From Nitrospinota bacterium (GTDB taxonomy: Bacteria > Nitrospinota_A > UBA7883 > JACRLM01): a stretch of 14,080 nucleotides of DNA. The stretch spans positions 1 through 14,080 of the forward strand of contig JADGAO010000067.1 in assembly GCA_015231995.1 (NCBI GenBank). The letters are read 5' to 3'. Every line of letters begins with the position of its first letter. Position 1 is the stretch's first letter. The notes below the pieces were generated by a model. The model ran no database searches. It was not told where the DNA came from and saw nothing but the letters and a program-made list of their open reading frames with translations. Below are positions 1 through 5,966 of the stretch, piece after piece. The position numbers and the translations under genes were made by a program.

Positions 1-427
1 GCAGTTCCATTTTTTTCACCGCGTCTATCTTGTTTATCAGCAGGTATCGCGGGCCGCGCTTGGCCCCCAGAGTGGATAGAGCGAACTTATCCGCCTCGAA
101 GTCCGGTTTTTCCGCGTCGGTCATAAACAGCGTCATGTCGCTTTCCGCTCCGGCTTTCACCGATTGGCCCACCATGAACTTGTTGAGACGCGATTTTTCC
201 TTCATTATCCCCGGCGTGTCCATGAAGACTATCTGGAACCCCGGCCTCGTAAGCAGACCGACTATCCTGTTGCGCGTGGTTTGCGGGCGGAACGACGTGA
301 TGGCTACCTTGGAGCCGATGAGCCGGTTGAGCAAAGTGGACTTGCCCACGTTGGGGCGCCCGACGAGAGCCACGAAGCCGGACTTTATGTCGGATGGGAG
401 CTGTGAGTTTTGCGGAGTAGCGGTCAT
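1..427 (-). CDS. era: GTPase Era, N-terminal part (gene runs off the window's left edge)
   Basis: Reading the minus strand from the ATG at 427 gives 142 residues of an open frame that leaves the window. It has the G-domain motifs of Era: G1 GRPNVGKS at residues 23-30, the switch-I PQTTR at 48-52 (typical of Era), G3 DTPG at 70-73 and G4 NKID at 132-135. Era is an essential GTPase that binds 16S rRNA and helps mature the 30S subunit at the inner face of the membrane. Its C-terminal KH domain would lie outside the window. The start is supported by AGGTG about 5 nt upstream of the ATG. era is the last visible gene of the ccm block, 40 nt after the ccmC stop, so read-through is possible. The Era-specific PQTTR motif makes confusion with EngA/Der unlikely. 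Confidence 0.95.
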   Translation of the reverse strand, partial: MTATPQNSQLPSDIKSGFVALVGRPNVGKSTLLNRLIGSKVAITSFRPQTTRNRIVGLLTRPGFQIVFMDTPGIMKEKSRLNKFMVGQSVKAGAESDMTLFMTDAEKPDFEADKFALSTLGAKRGPRYLLINKIDAVKKMEL

Positions 428-436
428 GGTCACCTG

Positions 437-465
437 AAAAAAAAGAAAGTAAGGCCGGATGGCCC
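437..465 (-). terminator. Weak candidate terminator between ccmC and era
   Basis: Just after the ccmC stop, the minus strand reads GGCC-ATCC-GGCC (a 4-5 bp stem), then TTACTTTC and eight T residues. The stem is short and the main T-run is 8 nt away from it, so this is at best a weak attenuator. The T-run abuts the era Shine-Dalgarno sequence. Confidence 0.3.
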
Positions 466-467
466 GA

Positions 468-1160
468 TTAACGCTGTGTTTTAAGCCTCTCGACGTCGTC
501 TTTTAGCGTCTCAAGCCGGAGCCTCTGTATGAAGACGAGAAAGAAGAGGAGAACAAAGGTCACGAAACAGACCTTGAGCGCCATGTACATGTCGGGATGC
601 ATTCCCGGGTCGCCCGCCTTTTTCTCCAGCACCGGGTGTATCCCCCGGCTCCAAAGCTTCACGCTGTAATGCACCAACGGCACGTCGGCGTAACCGACAA
701 TCCCCATGACGGCGGCGTATTTGGCGCGCAAAGTCTCGTCCTCCACCCGCGATCGCAGGATGAGATAGCCGGAGAAAATTATGAGCAGTATCAGCGACGT
801 CGTCAGCCGTGGATCCCACGTCCAGTACGCGCCCCATATCGGCTTGCCCCAGAACATGCCCGTGGCCAACACCAGTATTGTGAATACGACGCCCGTTTCC
901 GCGCCGCAGACGGCGACCCTGTCCCACACGAAATCCTTTTTCCACAGAAACCCGATGGAGCCGATGAACGTGAACAGAAAACCGACGTAACACATGATGG
1001 CTAACGGGACGTGGAAATAGAAAATTTTCTGAGGCCATCCCATGACCTCTTCCATCGGCGCGTAGTTGAACACCATCCATGCGGAGAGCGCCATGAAGAC
1101 GGCGGTGGCGACGGCCAGGATGTCCGCGGCGATAGGGGCGTTATCTTTCAGGAACTTCAT
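468..1160 (-). CDS. ccmC: Heme handling protein CcmC (System I cytochrome c maturation)
   Basis: This 230-residue polytopic membrane protein has the hallmark tryptophan-rich motif WGAYWTWDPRLT at residues 109-120, which in CcmC/CcsA-type proteins presents heme at the periplasmic face. The two conserved external histidines are present, in YFHVP (H50) and VHYSVKLW (H164). About six membrane segments are visible (about 17-34, 51-72, 88-107, 121-136, 149-165 and 195-211). In the family, CcmC transfers heme to the chaperone CcmE, helped by CcmD. The ATG overlaps the TGA of the upstream small CcmD-like gene (ATGA), and no Shine-Dalgarno is evident, so translation is probably coupled. The family's usual length is about 210-250, so it looks intact. 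CcsA or CcmF are alternatives, but the length and the ccmA/ccmB neighbours favour CcmC. Confidence 0.95.
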   Translation of the reverse strand: MKFLKDNAPIAADILAVATAVFMALSAWMVFNYAPMEEVMGWPQKIFYFHVPLAIMCYVGFLFTFIGSIGFLWKKDFVWDRVAVCGAETGVVFTILVLATGMFWGKPIWGAYWTWDPRLTTSLILLIIFSGYLILRSRVEDETLRAKYAAVMGIVGYADVPLVHYSVKLWSRGIHPVLEKKAGDPGMHPDMYMALKVCFVTFVLLFFLVFIQRLRLETLKDDVERLKTQR

Positions 1161-1273
1161 TTTTTAAACGAGGCTATCTCTTTTTCCAGCTTAGTTATCC
1201 TGCGTCCGAGCAGGAATACATAGCCGAAAAAAACGGCCCATATCAGCATGTAAGAGTAAATCACGTAGTCCAT
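1157..1273 (-). CDS. ccmD: Small CcmD-like membrane protein (38 aa)
   Basis: A 38-codon frame begins MDYVIYSYMLIWAVFFGYVF and continues to end ...KLEKEIASFKK. It has one hydrophobic helix (about residues 4-22), then a basic cytoplasmic stretch (RRITKLEKE). This is the architecture of CcmD, a tiny single-span protein that stabilises the CcmC-CcmE heme complex and helps release holo-CcmE. The frame lies exactly between ccmB and ccmC, has an AAGGA about 10 nt before the ATG, and its stop overlaps the ccmC start by ATGA. All three points support it as a real gene despite its size. The call rests on position, size and topology, since CcmD sequences are poorly conserved. The order here is ccmB-ccmD-ccmC, whereas in the classical enterobacterial operon ccmD follows ccmC. 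Confidence 0.8.
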   Translation of the reverse strand: MDYVIYSYMLIWAVFFGYVFLLGRRITKLEKEIASFKK

Positions 1274-1330
1274 TAATCCGTATCCTTCAAAAAGAAAATC
1301 CCGCCGCCGGCGCGACGAAAAGCCGGGGGG

Positions 1331-2029
1331 TTATTCCTCTATTATGTGTTCGAACAGAATCCAGGCCAACGCCAAGTATATCACGTCGAAGGCGGCCAGT
1401 ATCTGGAACCATGCTGTCAGCTCCTCAAGCGGTTCGCCGCGTATCAACCCGCCGGATATCTTGACCGCCGCGATGAGCGCCGGAGCCACCACCGGCAGAA
1501 GGAGAAGCGGACCCATCATCTCGCGGGCGCGAAGGTTGACGGAGACGGCGGAGATCAGCGTGCCCACCGCGTTAAAGCCGAGCGCCCCCATGAAAAGGGC
1601 CAGCGATTGCAGGATGAAACTCTCCATCACGTTGACGTTGTACATCACCGTGAATACCGGAATAATCACCACCATCGCCGTAAGCGTGAAGATGAGGTTT
1701 GCGATCATCTTGCCGAAATAGATGGCCGAACGGTCCAGCGGCGCCAGCATCAGCGCGGATAGGCAACCCTCCTCTTTCTCGTATAGGAACGAGCGGTTCA
1801 TCGAAAGCGAGCCGGAAAAAAGGAACGCAACCCACAACGCCCCCGCCGCTATATCCTTGACGGTCAGCGACGTCAAATCCATCGCGAAGTTGAATATCAC
1901 AAGCGTAAGCAGGGCGAACATGAGCGTGGTTGTGAGAATCTCCTTGCCGCGCAGTTCCATCGCCAAATCCTTGGTGACGATGGCCCACACGCCGTGGGTG
2001 AAGCTCAAGCCCGCTTTACTGTTTCCCAT
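1331..2029 (-). CDS. ccmB: Heme exporter permease CcmB
   Basis: This 232-residue integral membrane protein of the ABC-2 permease type has about six hydrophobic segments (about 33-51, 60-77, 101-125, 132-158, 167-190 and 207-225). It opens with a cytoplasmic VTKDLAMELRGKE stretch characteristic of CcmB, followed by the TTLMFALLTLVIFNF segment. CcmB pairs with the ATPase CcmA. In System I their ATP hydrolysis is needed to release holo-CcmE from the CcmC/D complex, not to pump heme itself. The length equals the family's usual 220-230 residues. The gene follows ccmA on the same strand but is separated from it by 234 nt containing an inverted repeat. It is followed after 57 nt by the CcmD-like gene. 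No good Shine-Dalgarno is seen before the ATG at 2029. Confidence 0.93.
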   Translation of the reverse strand: MGNSKAGLSFTHGVWAIVTKDLAMELRGKEILTTTLMFALLTLVIFNFAMDLTSLTVKDIAAGALWVAFLFSGSLSMNRSFLYEKEEGCLSALMLAPLDRSAIYFGKMIANLIFTLTAMVVIIPVFTVMYNVNVMESFILQSLALFMGALGFNAVGTLISAVSVNLRAREMMGPLLLLPVVAPALIAAVKISGGLIRGEPLEELTAWFQILAAFDVIYLALAWILFEHIIEE

Positions 2030-2068
2030 GGAAACTTTCGCATAAGCCTATGATTTGGTCGCGCCCGC

Positions 2069-2182
2069 CTTTACCCTCGCCCCTTGCGGGAGAGGGTGGC
2101 CGAAGGCCGGGTGAGGGGTATGGAGCTAAATTATTTATACCACCCTCACCCTGCCCTCTCCCGTCAAGGGAGAGGGTAAGAG
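2069..2182. repeat. REP-like inverted pair of palindromic repeats between ccmA and ccmB
   Basis: Two copies of a C/T-rich palindromic unit face each other: 2069-2119 and 2141-2182. Reverse-complementing the right copy gives CTCTTACCCTCTCCCTTGAC and then GGGAGAGGGCAGGGTGAGGG, which closely matches the left copy. The left copy differs mainly by a small insertion holding a GGCC-GAA-GGCC hairpin. Each copy also folds by itself: the right one has CCCTCTCCC/GGGAGAGGG, a perfect 9-bp stem around GTCAA. The layout is that of a BIME-type dispersed intergenic element. In mRNA it would form a large structure between ccmA and ccmB. No target-site duplication is evident. Confidence 0.75.
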
Positions 2183-2263
2183 GTCTGCGTCCTGGGTTTG
2201 TTTTATTCGGCGCGTCGAATCTTTGGTTACTCAAATTTCCCTCTTCCATAATATTCCCCCGCG

Positions 2264-2998
2264 CTAGTAATGCGCGCCGCCGACGACGTTGATGTAAAGG
2301 TCGTGAAACCCGGCCTGATCTATCTGCGAGACAGGTTTGTCGAACCGTATTTTGCCGCCCGCCTGTATCAGCGCCCTGCTGGAAACGTCCAGCCCGATCT
2401 TGAGGTTGTGCGTTATCATCACGATCGTCCTTTGCTCCCCGTGCAGGCGGATGAGCAGGTTGATGAGCATCTCCGCCGCGTGCTGGTCGAGGCCGGTGAA
2501 CGGCTCGTCGAGCAGTATGATGTCCGGGTCGTTTATGAGCGCGCGGGCTATGGAAAGCCTCTGTTTCATCCCACGGCTGTATGTGGCCACGGCGTCGTCG
2601 GCGCGGGTTTTGAGGCCCACGTCGTTCAAAAGCGATTCCGCCCGTTCCGGCGCGTTTTCGATGTTGTAGAGTTTGCCGTAGAACGAAAGATTCTCCCGCG
2701 CGGTAAGCTCCGGGTAAACGAGGCTCTGGTGGGAGATGTAGCCGATACGTTTACGCGCCTCGTCGTGGTGGCCGTGAGTGAGGTCCTCGCCGCCGAGGAA
2801 CAGCCCGCCGCTCGTCGGTTTGATGAGGCCTGCGATTATACGCAGGAGCGTGGTTTTGCCTGCGCCGTTGGGGCCGAAGACGGCGACGGACTCCCCAGCG
2901 CGCAGTTCGAGGTCAACCGCGTCAAGCGCGGCGACCCGCCCAAACCGTTTCGAAACGGACTTAAGCTCGATCAACGGAGTATCAATAGGAGTGGACAT
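2264..2998 (-). CDS. ccmA: Heme exporter ABC ATPase CcmA
   Basis: Read from the ATG at 2998, this is a 244-residue ABC ATPase: Walker A GPNGAGKT (42-49), Q-loop glutamine 91, signature YSRGMKQRL (140-148), Walker B IILLDEP (160-166) and H-loop His197. It would energise the CcmAB complex, which frees holo-CcmE for cytochrome c assembly. The adjacent ccmB and ccmC make this assignment more specific than a generic ABC ATPase. The start is uncertain. The ATG lacks a Shine-Dalgarno, while an in-frame TTG at 3089-3091 is preceded immediately by GGAGGAGCC and would add an arginine-rich 31-residue extension. Family alignments normally begin near IELKSVSKRFG, which favours the ATG. The gene diverges from the Crp-type regulator. 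Confidence 0.93.
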   Translation of the reverse strand: MSTPIDTPLIELKSVSKRFGRVAALDAVDLELRAGESVAVFGPNGAGKTTLLRIIAGLIKPTSGGLFLGGEDLTHGHHDEARKRIGYISHQSLVYPELTARENLSFYGKLYNIENAPERAESLLNDVGLKTRADDAVATYSRGMKQRLSIARALINDPDIILLDEPFTGLDQHAAEMLINLLIRLHGEQRTIVMITHNLKIGLDVSSRALIQAGGKIRFDKPVSQIDQAGFHDLYINVVGGAHY

Positions 2999-3109
2999 CG
3001 GGGTATTGTCATCAAGACAGGGGCGCCAAGTCAACAAGATGCGTGTAATTGCATGTGGAGCCCGCCTTCTCGATAGCCTGACGGCGCGCAAGGCTCCTCC
3101 AATTACCCT

Positions 3110-3137
3110 TTGAAAATGAAGCGGAAAGATATATCAT
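3110..3137 (+). promoter_or_regulatory. Candidate sigma70-type promoter for the Crp-type regulator operon
   Basis: TTGAAA (3110-3115) is followed after 16 nt by TATCAT (3132-3137), five of six matches to each consensus hexamer. It would start transcription about 40 nt before the regulator's ATG. It lies in the divergent region shared with ccmA. A small inverted repeat, TGTC-ATCAA-GACA, sits nearby at about 3006-3018, but it is too weak to call an operator. Confidence 0.5.
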
Positions 3138-3186
3138 CTGTACATCGGGGCCATAAGCCGCTACACCAACTATTTGGAAAAGAATC

Positions 3187-3861
3187 ATGGAACAGTTGAA
3201 GAAAATCAAACTGTTTTCCCGCCTTCCCGAAGAGACGTTGAAGTGGCTCAACAGCAAAGTGACGTGGGAAGAATTCGATAAGGGCAGTTACCTTTTCCGC
3301 GAAGGCGAAATCGCCGAGAAGACGTATCTGGTCGTCAAAGGAAGCGTGAAGATAGTCAAGGAATTCTCCAGCGGCAAGAACGCCATCATGGGCATTTTCG
3401 GGCCGGGTAGCCTGGTGGCCGAGGTGGCGGCGGTGGATAACAGGCCCTATCCGGCTTCCTGTGTCGCCCTCGAGAGCTCGAGCGCCGGGGCCGTTCCCGC
3501 CAAGGTGTTCCAGGAGCTTCTCAAAAAAGAGCCGAACGTGGCGATAATGATGATCGCCGGTCTCGGATACAAGTTGCGAGAGCTTACAGAAAATCTCGGG
3601 GCGATATCCGTGATGCCGGTTGACAAGAGGCTGGCCAGGCTCCTGCACAAACTCGCCCCCAGCATGGGCGTCAAATCGGCTTCGAATGTGGAGATTACGC
3701 TTCACATGACCCGCCGGGACATGGCCGAAATCATCGGGACATCTTTCGAGGTGGTGGAGCGAAGCCTGAAAAAATTCAGGGAAGACAACCTTATCTCCGT
3801 GGACGGCAAAAAAATCACCATCCACGATTACCAGAAACTCGAAGAAATGTTCGAGGACTGA
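3187..3861 (+). CDS. Crp/Fnr-family transcriptional regulator
   Basis: This 224-residue protein has an N-terminal cyclic-nucleotide-binding-type beta-roll (about 5-125), a dimerisation helix (about 112-140) and a C-terminal winged helix-turn-helix (about 145-215). The HTH is MTRRDMAEIIGTSFEVVERSL, continuing into KKF. In place of the cAMP-binding phosphate cassette of CRP it has NRPYPASCV (85-93), the DNR/FNR-like form, so cAMP binding is not expected. The only cysteine is C92, so an FNR-type iron-sulfur cluster is unlikely. The signal is unknown; heme, NO or redox ligands are known for some relatives. The gene has GGAAAAG just before its ATG and its own candidate promoter. The sulfatase-like gene begins 11 nt after its stop, which suggests it controls that operon and perhaps itself or the divergent ccm genes. 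Confidence 0.92.
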   Translation: MEQLKKIKLFSRLPEETLKWLNSKVTWEEFDKGSYLFREGEIAEKTYLVVKGSVKIVKEFSSGKNAIMGIFGPGSLVAEVAAVDNRPYPASCVALESSSAGAVPAKVFQELLKKEPNVAIMMIAGLGYKLRELTENLGAISVMPVDKRLARLLHKLAPSMGVKSASNVEITLHMTRRDMAEIIGTSFEVVERSLKKFREDNLISVDGKKITIHDYQKLEEMFED

Positions 3862-3872
3862 CAAACCCCACC

Positions 3873-5966
3873 GTGTCTCAATCCCCAAATTTTTCTGTCC
3901 GCAGGACCCTTGCAAGGGGGGCTGTAGGCGGCGCGGTTTTATTCTCCCTATGGTTTTTCGGGGAGCTATTCGCCTATTCCGGGTTCGAGATAATGGGGGA
4001 GTCGGACTCCCGGATAAAGGAACTGGTCGAGTCCAACTATTTCTGGCTCAATATCGGTTATCAGGCTCTGATACTGCTCTCAACCGCATTTGCAGGCGCT
4101 TTGGCGGGCGCGCTGTCCGGGTTTTACTCTTACAGGTTCGGCGGCGGACGGATAACACTTTACGGGCTTCCGGTTATCGTATGGGCCGCCGTCCAGTTAA
4201 GGCTCGTCGTTCGCCAGCCGCAGTTTTTCGACGGCGCGTTTCTCGACCAGCGGCCCGTTCTTAAGGAAATCATTTTCGCCCCCACACGATGGCTCGACCC
4301 GATGGCGGCGGACTTCATACTGCTCGGCGTCGCTCTCATACTTTTGTCCGCACCGGTGATAAGCGTGTTTGGCTGGCTCATAGCCTCGAAGGTTCGGATA
4401 GCCGTCACTGCGGCCATAGCCTTGCTGACGGCGGCGCTTTTGCCCCTGGACGGCGGCCCGGCGCCATCGCACGCAAGTCTTGCCGGCAAACGCAACGTCG
4501 TTCTTATCGTCGTGGACTCGCTGAGGGCCGATCACCTGTCCATGCTCGGCTACGGCAGGAACACGACGCCGGTCATAGATTCGCTGGCTGGCGAAGGCGC
4601 GGTTTTCACGAAGGTGATAGTGGACGTCCCGCGAACATTCCCAAGCTGGGTCTCCATGATGACCGGGGTTTACCCGATGAGCCACGGAGTGCGCCACATG
4701 TTCCCGACCGTGGAGCAACGCAGGCTGGTTCAGACGCCACTGCCCAGGGCTCTGGCTGTCAACGGCTGGAAAACCGCCGTCGTCTCCGATTTCGCCGGGG
4801 ACATCTTCCCTCGCATAGATTTCGGTTTCGACGACATTGACACGCCCGACCTGACATTCGGCCAGGTGGTGAAAATGCGGAACCTGGAGATACACCCCGC
4901 GTCGCTGGCGTTCCTCAACAACAGGATGGGACAGGCGCTCTTCCCGGCCATAAGGGAGCTGGCTTACAACTGCGACCCGGAGGCCCTCACCGACAGGGCC
5001 ATCGGAAAGCTAAAATCGTTCGAGCCGGGCCAGCCGTTCGCGCTCGCCGTTTTCTACTCCGCAACGCACATGCCATACGCCGCCTCCGGGCCGAGTTACC
5101 GGATGTTCACCGACCCGGGCTACAAAGGCAGGCACAGGTTCCAGAAAAAAAACCTGCTCATGAAAAGCGACGACGACACGCCCGAAGACGTCAACCAGAT
5201 CATCGGGCTTTTCGACGGAGCGCTTAACGCCACCGACAGGCAGATAGGCAGGATCGTCTCCGCAATCGAGGAGATGGGGCTATCGGGCGACACCGCCATC
5301 GTCATCACCGGCGACCACGGCGAGAACTTTTTCGAATACCGCGCCGAGATAGGCCACGGCAACCACCTTCGCGGCCCCCACGCCATCACCGCGCCCGTCG
5401 TGATACGCGCTCCGTGGATAAAACCGTCGGCGAAAAAAATAGAGTGGCAGGCGAGGATAATAGACCTCGCCCCAACCATCGCCGAGCTTGTTGGGGAGTC
5501 TTCGTTTAAGGCGGAGGGAAAATCGCTAGTCCCGTTCATCACGGGCGAGGAGAAGGGACACAGGATGGCGTATTCCGAATCGGGCCTCTGGTATCTGGAC
5601 GAGGGGCCGTTTTTTTTCCAGAAAAACCGCATCCACTACCCCGGCGTGACAAGCCTTTGCGAGGTGGATATGGAATGGAGGGACGAGATAGTCCTTAAAA
5701 ACAGGTACCAGTCGCTCGTCGTGGCGGCCAAACACAGGATGATCTCCGACGGGGAACGAAAGCTCATCGTGATGCCCACCGAGTCGGGAGTGGTCACGGA
5801 ACTGTACGACCTTAAAAACGACCCTGCGGAAACGGTGGACATATCCCAAAAGGAGCCTGTCACAGTAAGCGTCCTTCAAGAAAAGCTCCACTCGCTCGTA
5901 AGCGGACTTGTTCCCACAACGTTGCGTGACGGATACATTTTCGAGAGGGCACGTCCGGTATGGTGA
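3873..5966 (+). CDS. Multi-pass membrane sulfatase/alkaline-phosphatase-fold protein with Thr at the nucleophile position
   Basis: Starting at a GTG, this is 697 residues. The N-terminal part has about five membrane segments (about 15-36, 60-84, 96-112, 146-170 and 173-192). The rest is a sulfatase-type domain: first metal motif VVDSLRAD (D215, D220), nucleophile region T255-F-P-S-W ending in TG at 264-265, THMPY with H399, and ITGDHGEN with D481/H482, followed by GHGNH (495-498). True sulfatases carry C/S-x-P-x-R here, the Cys or Ser becoming formylglycine; this protein has Thr and Trp at positions 1 and 5. Thr is the nucleophile in phosphoethanolamine and lipoteichoic-acid-type transferases of the same superfamily, so envelope phospho-group transfer is possible but unproven. 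The domain probably faces the periplasm. The gene lies 11 nt after the regulator and overlaps the next gene by 7 nt. The GTG start has only a distant GAGGA, so the exact N-terminus is uncertain. Confidence 0.88.
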   Translation: MSQSPNFSVRRTLARGAVGGAVLFSLWFFGELFAYSGFEIMGESDSRIKELVESNYFWLNIGYQALILLSTAFAGALAGALSGFYSYRFGGGRITLYGLPVIVWAAVQLRLVVRQPQFFDGAFLDQRPVLKEIIFAPTRWLDPMAADFILLGVALILLSAPVISVFGWLIASKVRIAVTAAIALLTAALLPLDGGPAPSHASLAGKRNVVLIVVDSLRADHLSMLGYGRNTTPVIDSLAGEGAVFTKVIVDVPRTFPSWVSMMTGVYPMSHGVRHMFPTVEQRRLVQTPLPRALAVNGWKTAVVSDFAGDIFPRIDFGFDDIDTPDLTFGQVVKMRNLEIHPASLAFLNNRMGQALFPAIRELAYNCDPEALTDRAIGKLKSFEPGQPFALAVFYSATHMPYAASGPSYRMFTDPGYKGRHRFQKKNLLMKSDDDTPEDVNQIIGLFDGALNATDRQIGRIVSAIEEMGLSGDTAIVITGDHGENFFEYRAEIGHGNHLRGPHAITAPVVIRAPWIKPSAKKIEWQARIIDLAPTIAELVGESSFKAEGKSLVPFITGEEKGHRMAYSESGLWYLDEGPFFFQKNRIHYPGVTSLCEVDMEWRDEIVLKNRYQSLVVAAKHRMISDGERKLIVMPTESGVVTELYDLKNDPAETVDISQKEPVTVSVLQEKLHSLVSGLVPTTLRDGYIFERARPVW

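Noticed and set aside
3006..3018. Possible FNR/CRP operator TGTC-ATCAA-GACA
   Set aside because: The arms are only 4 bp and do not fit the TTGAT-N4-ATCAA or TGTGA-N6-TCACA consensus, so it could easily be chance.
2270..3076. Long plus-strand open frame (268 codons) opposite ccmA
   Set aside because: It is antisense to a clear ABC ATPase with all its motifs, its translation has no recognisable domain, and GC-rich codon use readily leaves the opposite strand open.
3103..3915. Long minus-strand open frame (270 codons) opposite the Crp-type regulator
   Set aside because: It covers a well-supported regulator in the other direction, is rich in His/Arg/Asp as shadow frames are, and shows no family features.
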